A stretch of DNA of 64,000 bases from an uncultured Bacteroidales bacterium (GCA_944322585.1 CALUPB010000004.1:124001-188000); one strand, 5' to 3'. Numbered from the stretch's first letter, positions 1 to 7,505 are shown. Translations and numbers: made by a program. Notes: generated by a model from the letters alone, not told the origin.

Positions 1-63
1 AAACGTATCCTGTCCATTCCTGCATACTGTTTTCGACCAAATCCAGGTCAATCTTCCTGTGCG

Positions 64-71
64 CAAATATA
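64..71 (-). promoter_or_regulatory. Possible -7 box for a gene beyond the left edge
   Basis: On the minus strand this reads TATATTTG, a perfect match to the Bacteroidota -7 consensus TAnnTTTG. It lies just after the stop of the HepT-like gene and points out of the window. No clear TTTG is present about 19 bases upstream (TCTG is there), so the call is tentative. Confidence 0.3.
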
Positions 72-88
72 ATCTTGTATCAGAGCAT

Positions 89-493
89 CTACAGACTGCC
101 GAAAAAAATATCATGTCTTCCGGCTTCCACATCATTGATAATGGTCTCAATAACCGGGAGCAATTCAGGTATATTCACTTTTGCTGTGTTGAAGACTTTT
201 TCAGGATCAGTCGCAGAATACTCATGGGATATTATGTTCCTCATCCCGATAATGGCCCTCCATGGTATTTGAGGATAGTAAACTGAAAAGAAAACTTTAT
301 CTGTCAAATCGTCTATTTTCTTGACTGTCTCTCCAATAGTCTGGAGACACATACAGGTAGAATTATAAAGCACCATTCCAGTTGTCGTAACAAGCAGTTC
401 ATCCACATCTTTGACTTCTGAGGTGGTCTCTATTATAAACTCTGTCTGATGCATGATGAAACCAAGCATCTCCAACAACACATCTTCAGACAT
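89..493 (-). CDS. HepT-like HEPN ribonuclease (toxin of a MNT/HEPN pair)
   Basis: A protein of about 134 residues of the HepT/DUF86 HEPN family. These are small helical RNases whose activity is blocked when a partner nucleotidyltransferase adenylylates a tyrosine. The family motif R-x4-H-x-Y is visible as RNIISHEY near residue 96, followed by SATD. I chose the start at 493 because its ATG overlaps the stop of the preceding nucleotidyltransferase by 8 bases, the usual coupling for these pairs; a longer reading to 547 would overlap it by 62 bases. Antitoxin gene first and toxin second is the mntA-hepT order. Function is inferred from family and context. Confidence 0.82.
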   Translation of the reverse strand: MSEDVLLEMLGFIMHQTEFIIETTSEVKDVDELLVTTTGMVLYNSTCMCLQTIGETVKKIDDLTDKVFFSVYYPQIPWRAIIGMRNIISHEYSATDPEKVFNTAKVNIPELLPVIETIINDVEAGRHDIFFGSL

Positions 494-776
494 ATACTGC
501 ATCTCTTTCCATGTTTTTCTTGAAGACTGGCCTGAATATGGCACCAAGCGAGACCAAATCGACTTTGCTCTTGAAAATGCTCTCCAATTCCTCCTGAATA
601 CCTGCCATATTGAAGAAATCAGGATGCCTCAACTTAATGCAAACATCAATGTCACTGCCGGGCAACTGTTCCCCTCTGGCACAACTCCCGAACAGTCCAA
701 GAGCCTCAATGCCATAGACATCAGCCTTTTCAGCCTTGTACTCCCTCAGTTTCTCCAATATTTCCTCCGTTTGCAT
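486..776 (-). CDS. MntA-like nucleotidyltransferase (antitoxin partner)
   Basis: A 96-residue minimal nucleotidyltransferase. The polymerase-beta motif G-S-x10-D-x-D is present as GSCARGEQLPGSDID near residues 30-44, so both metal-binding aspartates are kept. Family members transfer AMP to the HEPN toxin encoded next to them; here that is the gene ending at 89, which overlaps this stop codon. The gene is transcribed leftward from a control region at 841-946 that is duplicated upstream of the second HEPN/MNT pair. The DNA is more AT-rich than the chromosome to the right, which suits acquisition by transfer. Confidence 0.82.
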   Translation of the reverse strand: MQTEEILEKLREYKAEKADVYGIEALGLFGSCARGEQLPGSDIDVCIKLRHPDFFNMAGIQEELESIFKSKVDLVSLGAIFRPVFKKNMERDAVYV

Positions 777-840
777 ACCTCAAAGCATTTATGTCGCTAA
801 TATAACTATTTTTACTCAAACTCCCTATCTCCTGCTGTGC

Positions 841-946
841 TTCAAAAAGAAAAAGATGTATTCACTTCACCTTGAATAAATTCTTAAAAGTGAATACATC
901 TGGTTTATACAATTTTGTTCAGCATGAGAGAAAATATCCTAACATA
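841..946 (-). promoter_or_regulatory. Control region with 13-bp inverted repeat (copy A)
   Basis: Bases 854-866 (AGATGTATTCACT) and 889-901 (AGTGAATACATCT) form a perfect 13-bp inverted repeat with a 22-base spacer, about 78 bases upstream of the nucleotidyltransferase start. The block ends in AAAATATCCTAACATA (931-946). The same layout recurs at 1691-1796 upstream of the second HEPN/MNT pair. It is probably an operator for autoregulation; that role is inference. Confidence 0.6.
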
Positions 947-960
947 ATGGATAAATAAAG

Positions 961-1257
961 TTACACCAATATCCCCGTCTTCAAAATATCAGCATAAAGG
1001 GGGCTATCATCATCCTCTGTCAGCAAGACAGGCTCTATGAGATTGCTTATTTTGCGCTTCAATTTCCACAAGAGTGGGGTGTCTTCAAAATAGTTGTCAC
1101 TAAGTTTATCTACCACCACAGCTATGTCAATGTCACTTTCTTCCGTATAGTTGCCTTTGCTGTATGACCCATAGAGGTAAAGAGCCTTGACAGGCATCTT
1201 CTCCAGAAGCACTTTCTTGTATTCCTGTGCCAGTTTTATAGCCTGTTCTTTATCCAT
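961..1257 (-). CDS. Minimal nucleotidyltransferase of second HEPN/MNT pair
   Basis: A 98-residue nucleotidyltransferase with an intact G-S-x10-D-x-D motif (GSYSKGNYTEESDID, near residues 30-44). It overlaps the upstream HEPN gene by 22 bases, so the two are translationally coupled. The order here is HEPN first and nucleotidyltransferase second, the reverse of the neighbouring pair, and the two nucleotidyltransferases are only distantly similar. They are therefore separate acquisitions rather than a tandem duplication. The likely role is to modify or neutralise the HEPN partner. Confidence 0.8.
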   Translation of the reverse strand: MDKEQAIKLAQEYKKVLLEKMPVKALYLYGSYSKGNYTEESDIDIAVVVDKLSDNYFEDTPLLWKLKRKISNLIEPVLLTEDDDSPLYADILKTGILV

Positions 1258-1625
1258 AATCTTAATTTATCTGTTTGTTTTATCAACTCTCTGCACCTAT
1301 CTTCTGTCAAAGTATTCATCAGCCGCTCCTTATAGGAGGGATATCTTGCTTCAATATTCAAAGGCTCAAGTGCATCTATGAAATCTGTCTGTTCCTCTGA
1401 CATTTCCTTGTCCAGCCCACTTTTCTCTGCAAGCCTTGACAAACTGTGTATCTTCAATGCAGGCTCTTCCAAAACACTGCTCCAATAGGCTTTTAATATC
1501 TTTTCAATGACCTGATGACACATAAAGCCCACATAAAGGAATCTCTTGGTTTCAAACATAGCCTGAGCAGTCTCAAAGTCATAGTCTGCCAATTCAACCC
1601 AATATTTTACCTTATCCTGCTGCAT
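1236..1625 (-). CDS. HEPN-domain protein of second HEPN/MNT pair
   Basis: A 129-residue HEPN-domain protein, recognisable by an amphipathic N-terminus (VKYWVELADYDFETAQAM), the central CHQVIEKILKAYW helix, the HSLSRL segment and the NIEARYPSY motif that marks this HEPN subfamily. It is not the HepT type: the R-x4-6-H RNase motif is not obvious, so nuclease activity is uncertain. It is transcribed leftward and overlaps the nucleotidyltransferase downstream. Members of this family sit in toxin-antitoxin and phage-defence contexts. Confidence 0.78.
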   Translation of the reverse strand: MQQDKVKYWVELADYDFETAQAMFETKRFLYVGFMCHQVIEKILKAYWSSVLEEPALKIHSLSRLAEKSGLDKEMSEEQTDFIDALEPLNIEARYPSYKERLMNTLTEDRCRELIKQTDKLRLWIKNRL

Positions 1626-1690
1626 ATCAAATACACTTTCAGCAAATATAACCTTTTCTTTCCAATCTACAATTTATCTGCTTAGTTGCA

Positions 1691-1796
1691 TAGGTAAAAA
1701 TGCATTCACATCTCTTTGAATAAATTCAAAAGTGAATATATCCGATTTCTCAAATCATTATATCTTATTCAGCAGGAATGAAAATATCCTAACATA
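1691..1796 (-). promoter_or_regulatory. Control region with imperfect inverted repeat (copy B)
   Basis: A diverged copy of the block at 841-946. TGCATTCAC (1701-1709) and GTGAATATA (1732-1740) are the repeat arms, TTGAATAAATTC lies between them, and AAAATATCCTAACATA (1781-1796) ends both copies. It sits about 76 bases upstream of the HEPN gene, the same spacing as copy A. The rest of the gene-free stretch 1797-2062 is the leader of the integrase/relaxase chimera; I see no gene in it. Confidence 0.55.
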
Positions 1797-2035
1797 CAAA
1801 ATATCGCTGGAATAATCGAAAAAAATCAGCAGATTAACGCAATAGAAACTGAGATTTAAGTAGTTAGGAGAAAATCGCAGAAGTTGGGTAGAGGACTGAA
1901 AACTGTTTCAAAGCGGATTGGAGAAAGAGAACGGTTTCCTATTCGTTACCCGCCAGAAGTGCAGATTTAACAGTCGCCGCTTCGTTTGCGCCGTTCTGCG
2001 TAGGTTTGCTTGTCAAGGTTTAACTCGTTGATTTA

Positions 2036-2043
2036 TAGTTTTG
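2036..2043 (+). promoter_or_regulatory. -7 box of the integrase/relaxase chimera
   Basis: TAGTTTTG matches TAnnTTTG and is followed 20 bases later by the ATG at 2063, with a purine-rich AAAAAAGGA ribosome-binding stretch between them. No well-spaced TTTG -33 box was found. Confidence 0.4.
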
Positions 2044-2062
2044 CAACCAAAAAAGGACGAGT

Positions 2063-3022
2063 ATGACAAGGAGCACATTCCGCGTGCTGTTCTATGCGAA
2101 CGGCAGCAAGGAGAAGAATGGAATTGTCCCCATCATGGGACGGGTTACAATCAACGGGACGGTGGCGCAGTTCCCCGACGGCGTGGCAGACCGTACCGAA
2201 GCGATAAGCCACCGCATTCGCACGGCGGACATCAAACGGAAGATAACGCCCGACCAAGTGCGGGCAATCCGCATCGTGCTTTCGGGTACGCACGAGGATA
2301 TGGTAAGAGTGCAGGACGAGGGCAGACTATCCGAATGGTGCGATGACAACCTGCAATGGCTGTACCGCACATTCGGCAGGGAGAACACCGTTTCGGCTGT
2401 TTTGCACATGGACGAGCACACGCCGCACATCCACGCAACGGTCGTGCCGATTGTGACGGGAGAGCGCAGGAAAGCAAGGAAGAAGCAGACGGAGGGCAAA
2501 CGCACCTTGCAAGGCGAGGTCGCCGCTCGTGATGAGAGCATTGAGTTGTTGCAACAACAGATGGAGCGGCAGCAGGAGGAACACAGCCGCCAGCTTATGG
2601 AACTGCAATCCAAGCACCGCAGGGAAATGGCGGACAAGGAAACGGCACACCAAAAGGAAGTGTCATTCCTGAAATCTATCATCCAGAAAGCCAAGAAATG
2701 GTTTCCGTTGTTCCAAGAGTTGGTGTATATGGAGGAGTTCTGCCTCAAAGTCGGCTTCAACGAGAGGCAGACCGCCACGCTCATCAGCGGCAAGCCGTTG
2801 TTCTACGAAGGCGAACTCTATTCGGAGGAACACAGGAGGAAGTTCATGACCGAAAGGGCTGGTTTCCAAGTGGTGAAAGACCCGAAAGACAAGTCCAAGC
2901 TTGCACTTGCCATCAATGGGCAAGTGATTGGCGAATGGTTCAAGGAACAGTTCGACAGGCTGTTTTCATCCATTCGGAAGACGGTTATATCGCCTCGTAA
3001 AAACAAAGGAATAGGGTTGTAA
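2063..3022 (+). pseudogene. Chimera: integrase N-terminus fused to truncated MobV relaxase
   Basis: An open frame of 319 codons with two origins. Residues 1 to about 37 (MTRSTFRVLFYANGSK, then GRVTINGTVAQF) match the arm-binding start of Bacteroides tyrosine recombinases. From about residue 37 (FPDGVADRTEAISHRI) the protein is a MobV relaxase, with the histidine motif HMDEHTPHIHATVVP near residue 115, a glutamine-rich coiled coil around 155-200 and the usual C-terminal region. The relaxase N-terminus, which carries the family's catalytic motif I, is missing, and so are the integrase core and catalytic domains. The junction falls near base 2171, where both parents could share AQF. This looks like a deletion inside a mobilizable element that kept the integrase promoter and start. 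Neither activity is expected; a residual DNA-binding role is possible. Confidence 0.7.
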
Positions 3023-3030
3023 ATCTGACA

Positions 3031-3090
3031 AACGGGAGGATCGCAAGTTTGTGTTTTGGTCTGCCTCAAACCGCTTGCTACCCTCCCGTT
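3031..3090 (+). terminator. Long hairpin after the relaxase remnant
   Basis: AACGGGAGG (3031-3039) pairs with CCTCCCGTT (3082-3090), with inner GCAAG/CTTGC arms. It lies 9 bases after the relaxase stop and just before the convergent Crp-family gene. No T-run follows, so it may be a terminator or a leftover structural end of the mobile element. Confidence 0.4.
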
Positions 3091-3100
3091 GGTTGAAACG

Positions 3101-3664
3101 TCACTTTATTTGTGCTCTAATCCTGCTCAAACTCGCTTGTGTGATACCCAAATAAGTGGCGATGCTTCCCAACGGCAATCGCTGTAACAAATCAGGTTCT
3201 TTCTCCAACAACTCCTTATAACGTTCAGAGGCGATGGCGGACAACATGGAAATCAACCGTTCCTCGGTGGCAAGCAACTCCATCTCCGCATAACGCCGCC
3301 CCCAATTGGCGATGTGTAAATCTTCCGAAAACAACTCTTTCAGTTCTTTCCTTTCCAATACATATAATATCGAGTCTTCCATCAGCTCCATTGTTTCATA
3401 TCCCGGCTCGTCATTCACATAGCCTTTCATGGAAACAAGGGTCGCTCCTTCCTTGCCAAACCAAAAGGTAATTTCCTTCCCGTCCACCGAGGTATAGGCG
3501 CGGACAATGCCTTCCTTGATGAAAAAGATGTTCTTCTCCACCTTGCCGCTTTCCAGCACGCGGAATCCTTTGGGATACGAAACTTCCGTCAAACATTGCC
3601 GCAACTTGTCCAAAGACGTGTCCGGCATAGCATATCTTTGATTGATGATTTCCTTTATATCCAT
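3101..3664 (-). CDS. Crp/Fnr-family transcriptional regulator
   Basis: A protein of about 187 residues: an N-terminal cyclic-nucleotide-binding-like beta barrel (residues ~15-115, with YPKGFRVLESGKVEKNIFFIKEGIVRAY) and a C-terminal winged helix (LPLGSIATYLGITQASLSRIRAQ). The start at 3664 (MDIKEI) fits family length; a longer reading to 3706 adds residues without similarity. It is divergent from the SMR-MFS operon, and the shared intergenic region holds two direct repeats that may be its binding sites. The effector is unknown. It probably controls the efflux genes and itself. Confidence 0.85.
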   Translation of the reverse strand: MDIKEIINQRYAMPDTSLDKLRQCLTEVSYPKGFRVLESGKVEKNIFFIKEGIVRAYTSVDGKEITFWFGKEGATLVSMKGYVNDEPGYETMELMEDSILYVLERKELKELFSEDLHIANWGRRYAEMELLATEERLISMLSAIASERYKELLEKEPDLLQRLPLGSIATYLGITQASLSRIRAQIK

Positions 3665-3687
3665 AGCGCATTGTTGTATTCGGTGTG

Positions 3688-3695
3688 CAAAATTA
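3688..3695 (-). promoter_or_regulatory. -7 box of the Crp-family gene
   Basis: Minus-strand TAATTTTG matches TAnnTTTG and lies 24 bases upstream of the start at 3664. There is no clear -33 box. Confidence 0.4.
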
Positions 3696-3730
3696 TAAAA
3701 TAGCACATAGAAACGAGAATGAACGGTTGC

Positions 3731-3770
3731 TTTTTGTCAAATGCAAAATCGGTTTTTGCCAAATGTAAAA
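3731..3770. promoter_or_regulatory. Tandem operator-like repeats between crp-like gene and SMR-MFS operon
   Basis: TTTTTGTCAAATGCAAAA (3731-3748) is repeated as TTTTTGCCAAATGTAAAA (3753-3770) with two mismatches. The start-to-start distance is 22 bases, about two helical turns, so a dimer on each copy would sit on the same face. Each copy is weakly palindromic (TTTTTG and CAAAA outer parts). They lie upstream of the SMR -7 box at 3792-3799. They are probable binding sites for the divergent Crp-family protein. Confidence 0.5.
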
Positions 3771-3791
3771 AGCTGTTAGGGATTACTTGCT

Positions 3792-3799
3792 TACTTTTG
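3792..3799 (+). promoter_or_regulatory. -7 box of the SMR-MFS operon
   Basis: TACTTTTG matches TAnnTTTG, 25 bases upstream of the SMR start. A good -33 box is lacking, which would suit activation from the repeats at 3731-3770. Confidence 0.45.
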
Positions 3800-3824
3800 C
3801 GCCCGAATTTAATAAATCATAGGT

Positions 3825-4151
3825 ATGAATTGGATAATCTTATTGTTGGCAGGATTGTTTGAAGTAAGCCTTACATTCTGCTTGGGGAAAACGAGGGCGG
3901 CTTCGGGTATTGGATTCTATCTGTGGGGAAGCGGGTTCCTTGCTTCCACCATACTGAGCATGGCTTTGCTTGCCAAGGCGGTGCAGACGTTGCCTTTGGG
4001 TACGGCATACGCCATCTGGACAGGCATCGGGGCGGTCGGCACGGTCTTGATAGGAATATTCGTTTTCAAGGAACCTGCCACTCCCATCCGGCTTTTCTTC
4101 CTGTTCACGCTCATTGCTTCCTTGATAGGATTGAAAGTCGTGTCATACTGA
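3825..4151 (+). CDS. Small multidrug resistance (SMR) family transporter
   Basis: A 108-residue inner-membrane protein with four predicted helices. The membrane-embedded glutamate of the family is present in AGLFEVSLTF (residue ~13), and the signature GTAYAIWTGIGAVGT is near residues 62-76. SMR proteins work as dimers and exchange protons for cationic compounds; the SugE/Gdx branch exports guanidinium and the EmrE branch exports quaternary ammonium compounds. The branch cannot be decided by eye. It is the first gene of a two-gene efflux operon, 13 bases ahead of the MFS gene. Confidence 0.85.
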   Translation: MNWIILLLAGLFEVSLTFCLGKTRAASGIGFYLWGSGFLASTILSMALLAKAVQTLPLGTAYAIWTGIGAVGTVLIGIFVFKEPATPIRLFFLFTLIASLIGLKVVSY

Positions 4152-4164
4152 AAGGAGGCGACCG

Positions 4165-5346
4165 ATGAAGTATGAATTGAGGGAGAACCAAGGCATTCCG
4201 GCACCTCTGCTGGCTCTGATGGCGGTCGCTACCGGACTTTCCGTCGCCAACTGCTACTACAACCAGCCTTTGTTGGGCAGCATGGCAAAAGACTTCGCGG
4301 TAAACGACTTTTCTGCCAGCATGGTAGCGACATTGACCCAGATAGGCTATGTGACCGGACTTGTATTTGTCATCCCGCTTGGTGATCTGGTTTCACGAAA
4401 GAAGCTGATATTGACCAATTATATCGTTTCTGCGTGCGCCTTGCTTGCCATATCCCTTGCCCCGAACATCTATTGGGTGTGGGGCGCATCCTTGCTTGCC
4501 GGCGCATCTTCGGTCATGCCGCAGTTCTTCATCCCGTTGGTGTCTTACCATTCAGCACCTGCACACAAGGTGCGCAATGTGGGCATTATACAATCCTGCT
4601 TGCTCATAGGCATTCTCGGCTCGCGGGTGTTCAGTGGCTTTCTGGCTGATGTGTGGGGATGGCGTTCCGTCTATTTCGTGGCTTGCGTGTTTATGCTCGG
4701 ATGTTTTCTGATGATTTACAAGATGCTGCCCGTGCTGTCTGCCCGCTCTCAAGAAAGTTATGCAGGGCTGATGAAATCCTTGTTGCGTCTGCTCTCCCAA
4801 TACCCGTACTTGCGTATCGCGTCGCTGAGGGCGGCATTGGCTTATGGCTCGTTCTTCGCCCTGTGGAGTTGCCTTGCTTTCCGGATGAAACAGGAACCTT
4901 TCTTTGCAAGTGACGACATTATCGGGGCACTCGGTTTGTGCGGACTGGCAGGTGCATCCACGGTCGTATTCATCAGCGGCTATATCCAAAAGTACGGTGC
5001 AAGGTTCTTTTCTATTGCCGGAGGATGTGTGGTATTGGCTGCATGGCTGCTGGCATTTTTAGGGAATGACAGCTACCTGTGGATGATAGTTGCCATCCTG
5101 TTGATTGATGCCGGTATGCAATGCATCCATTTGTCGAATCAGACCAGCGTAGTCGCCCTTGACGCATCTGCCATCAATCGTGTCAATACCGTTTATATGA
5201 CCATTTACTTCTTGGGCGGTTCTGCGGGCACTTTCGTTTCCGGTCTGTCCTGGCAACATTATGGATGGGCAGGCGTGGCTTGGACGGGAATCGCTTTTAC
5301 TGTGGCTTCCTTGCTTGTTAATTATTTCAAGCCTCAAACAACATAA
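4165..5346 (+). CDS. MFS transporter
   Basis: A 393-residue major facilitator with about twelve hydrophobic segments. The loop 2-3 motif is readable as GDLVSRKKL (near residue 73), and the N-terminus has the VANCYYNQPLLG signature of YdeG/YgaY-like exporters. A strong AAAGGAGG ribosome-binding site lies between the SMR stop and this ATG. With the SMR pump it forms an efflux operon opposite a Crp-family regulator. The substrate is unknown. A strong terminator follows directly. Confidence 0.85.
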   Translation: MKYELRENQGIPAPLLALMAVATGLSVANCYYNQPLLGSMAKDFAVNDFSASMVATLTQIGYVTGLVFVIPLGDLVSRKKLILTNYIVSACALLAISLAPNIYWVWGASLLAGASSVMPQFFIPLVSYHSAPAHKVRNVGIIQSCLLIGILGSRVFSGFLADVWGWRSVYFVACVFMLGCFLMIYKMLPVLSARSQESYAGLMKSLLRLLSQYPYLRIASLRAALAYGSFFALWSCLAFRMKQEPFFASDDIIGALGLCGLAGASTVVFISGYIQKYGARFFSIAGGCVVLAAWLLAFLGNDSYLWMIVAILLIDAGMQCIHLSNQTSVVALDASAINRVNTVYMTIYFLGGSAGTFVSGLSWQHYGWAGVAWTGIAFTVASLLVNYFKPQTT

Positions 5347-5360
5347 TGGTGGATACAAAA

Positions 5361-5407
5361 CAGGCTGAAAGAATATTTGGGATGATTCTTTCAGCCTGAA
5401 TATTTTT
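5361..5407 (+). terminator. Rho-independent terminator after the MFS gene
   Basis: CAGGCTGAAAGAAT (5361-5374) pairs perfectly with ATTCTTTCAGCCTG (5385-5398), followed by AATATTTTTT. Confidence 0.85.
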
Positions 5408-5417
5408 TGTACCTTTG
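5389..5417 (+). promoter_or_regulatory. Promoter of a small transcription unit
   Basis: TTTC (5389-5392), 17 bases, then TACCTTTG (5410-5417), a good -7 match. It overlaps the preceding terminator and is followed by CATCCG, as in the promoter at 8672. Confidence 0.45.
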
Positions 5418-5448
5418 CATCCGAAGAGTTACTTGAACAAGCAAAGCG

Positions 5449-5595
5449 ATGCAGACCACGGCAATTGGAACGGTTGCCAACTCATTACCCGAAAACGAGG
5501 TAATTCTTCTAACTCTCTTGATTTCAAAGGGGTATATCCTTTTTGCAGAATTACATTATAACCTCTTTTCCTTGCTGAAACCACCCATGTCTTAG
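5449..5595 (+). CDS. Small ORF of 48 codons, unknown
   Basis: ATG at 5449 opens a 48-codon frame (MQTTAIGTVANSLPEN at the N-terminus, ending LLKPPMS). The middle, EVILLTLLISKG, is hydrophobic. It follows a promoter-like sequence at 5389-5417 and is closed by the hairpin at 5640-5673, so it sits in its own transcription unit at the right end of the accessory island. There is no convincing ribosome-binding site. I do not recognise it; it may be a remnant or leader of a mobile element. Confidence 0.3.
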   Translation: MQTTAIGTVANSLPENEVILLTLLISKGYILFAELHYNLFSLLKPPMS

Positions 5596-5639
5596 TGTGT
5601 GTCCCAAGACTTCCTGAAGTCACAGACCAAGGCAAACAG

Positions 5640-5673
5640 AAAGTCCTTGTAATTATCAAACTACAAGGACTTT
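5640..5673. terminator. Hairpin between the small unit and the GGGtGRT gene
   Basis: AAAGTCCTTGTA (5640-5651) and TACAAGGACTTT (5662-5673) form a perfect 12-bp stem with a 10-base loop and A/T-rich ends. It could serve both the rightward small unit and the leftward operon ending at 5696. Confidence 0.65.
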
Positions 5674-5695
5674 AGGAAGTATATAATCTATATGA

Positions 5696-6706
5696 TTACT
5701 TGTTCAGGGCAGTCGCCACATCCACTGCACAGGCAACGGTGCATCCCACCATTGGGTTGTTGCCTATTCCCAGGAATCCCATCATCTCCACGTGGGCTGG
5801 AACTGAGGATGAACCTGCAAACTGCGCGTCACTGTGCATACGGCCCATAGTGTCGGTCATACCGTATGAAGCAGGACCTGCAGCCATGTTGTCCGGATGG
5901 AGGGTACGGCCTGTACCGCCGCCGGAAGCTACCGAGAAATAAGGTTTGCCGGCAAGCACACGCTCTTTCTTGTATGTACCTGCGACAGGATGCTGGAAAC
6001 GGGTAGGATTGGTTGAGTTTCCAGTGATGGAAACATCCACGCCCTCATGCCACATGATTGCCACGCCTTCACGTACATCATCTGCGCCGTAGCATTTTAC
6101 CTTAGCACGCGGACCGTCGCTGTATGCAATCTCACGGACAACCTTGAGTTCTCCGGTGAAATAATCGAACTGGGTCTGCACGTATGTGAACCCGTTGATA
6201 CGGGAAATGATCTGTGCAGCGTCCTTTCCGAGTCCGTTGAGGATGCAGCGGAGAGGTTCCTTACGCACCTTGTCAGCCTTTGCAGCTATCTTGATGGCGC
6301 CTTCTGCGGCAGCGAATGATTCGTGTCCGGCAAGGAAAGCGAAGCACTTGGTCTCCTCACGGAGAAGCATTGCGGCAAGGTTGCCATGGCCGAGACCTAC
6401 CTTACGGTCATCCGCTACAGAACCCGGTATACAGAATGCCTGAAGACCGATTCCGATAGCCTCGGCTGCCTCTGCCGCATTCTTGCATCCTTTCTTCAGA
6501 GCAATTGCAGAACCTACGACATATGCCCATTTAGCATTCTCGAAGCAGATAGGCTGGGTCTCTTCGCAAGTTTTGTACGGATCGAGACCGTACTGGTCGC
6601 ATATTGCGTTAGCCTCCTCTATATCCTTGATACCGTTTTCATTGAGAGCTGCAAGGATCTGCTTGATGCGGCGATCCTGGCTTTCGAATTTCACTTCTCT
6701 AATCAT
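5696..6706 (-). CDS. GGGtGRT family protein
   Basis: A 336-residue protein of the family named for its GGGTGRT motif, seen here in SVASGGGTGRTLHPDN near residue 265, followed by SYGMTDTMGRMHSD. Other conserved blocks are GHGNLAAMLLREETKCFAFLAGHESFAAAEG and NGFTYVQTQFDYFTGE. The biochemical role of the family is not established to my knowledge. It lies 14 bases downstream of a NifU-like scaffold gene and is co-transcribed with it, an arrangement I recall as usual for this pair in anaerobes. That suggests a link to Fe-S chemistry. Confidence 0.85.
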   Translation of the reverse strand: MIREVKFESQDRRIKQILAALNENGIKDIEEANAICDQYGLDPYKTCEETQPICFENAKWAYVVGSAIALKKGCKNAAEAAEAIGIGLQAFCIPGSVADDRKVGLGHGNLAAMLLREETKCFAFLAGHESFAAAEGAIKIAAKADKVRKEPLRCILNGLGKDAAQIISRINGFTYVQTQFDYFTGELKVVREIAYSDGPRAKVKCYGADDVREGVAIMWHEGVDVSITGNSTNPTRFQHPVAGTYKKERVLAGKPYFSVASGGGTGRTLHPDNMAAGPASYGMTDTMGRMHSDAQFAGSSSVPAHVEMMGFLGIGNNPMVGCTVACAVDVATALNK

Positions 6707-6720
6707 AATAGCCGTCCTCC

Positions 6721-7422
6721 TTATTCTTTACGTGGGTCAATGTATTTAACTGCACCGGCCTCTTTGGTGAAACGACCGTAAGAACCAGTTACCTGTTTGA
6801 GAGCCTCGTTTGCATCCACACCTTTCTTAACGAGATCCATGAACTTGCCGAGGTGAACGAATTCATATCCGCATATCTCATCGTTCTTGTCAAGGGCAAT
6901 GGTCTTGATGTAACCTTCAGCCATCTCAAGATAACGCGGTCCCTTTGCAAGAGTTCCGTAAAGGGTACCTACCTGACTGCGAAGTCCTTTTCCGAGGTCT
7001 TCCAGTCCTGCGCCTATCATGAGTCCGCCTTCCGAAAAAGCCGACTGTGTACGTCCATAGACAATCTGGAGGAAGAGTTCGCGCATCGCGGTATTGATGG
7101 CATCGCATACGAGATCCGTATTGAGGGCCTCAAGAATTGTCTTGCCAGGCAGAATCTCAGAAGCCATTGCAGCCGAATGAGTCATACCTGAACATCCGAT
7201 AGTCTCCACCAGGGCTTCCTGGATAACGCCTTCCTTGACATTGAGTGTAAGCTTGCAGGCTCCCTGCTGAGGAGCGCACCAGCCGATACCGTGTGTCAGG
7301 CCGGAAATGTCAGTGATTTCTTTGGATTTTACCCATTTTCCCTCCTCCGGGATAGGAGCCGGGCCGTGGTTCGGTCCTTTTTTGACGCAGCACATTTGCT
7401 GCACTTCGTGTGAATAAACCAT
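6721..7422 (-). CDS. NifU-like iron-sulfur cluster assembly scaffold protein
   Basis: A 233-residue protein with a NifU-N/IscU-like core. IGWCAPQQGACKLTL holds two cysteines, and VETIGCSGMTHSAAMASEIL carries the third. Together they fit a cluster-ligating set. An N-terminal CC pair (residues 11-12) and a C-terminal half of about 110 residues are additions to the canonical scaffold. It is the first gene of an operon with the GGGtGRT gene and is driven by the promoter at 7506-7537. Assignment as a scaffold is by family resemblance. Confidence 0.8.
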   Translation of the reverse strand: MVYSHEVQQMCCVKKGPNHGPAPIPEEGKWVKSKEITDISGLTHGIGWCAPQQGACKLTLNVKEGVIQEALVETIGCSGMTHSAAMASEILPGKTILEALNTDLVCDAINTAMRELFLQIVYGRTQSAFSEGGLMIGAGLEDLGKGLRSQVGTLYGTLAKGPRYLEMAEGYIKTIALDKNDEICGYEFVHLGKFMDLVKKGVDANEALKQVTGSYGRFTKEAGAVKYIDPRKE

Positions 7423-7505
7423 ATAAAATCAATATAAAAGTTGTTCTGAAAACTCAACAAAACCGGACAGCATAAGCAAAATATGCGCCATCCGCAATTC
7501 CGGGG

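Noticed and set aside
5410..5440. tRNA gene after the TACCTTTG promoters at 5410 and 8672
   Set aside because: No cloverleaf, TTC loop or acceptor pairing was found downstream of either promoter.
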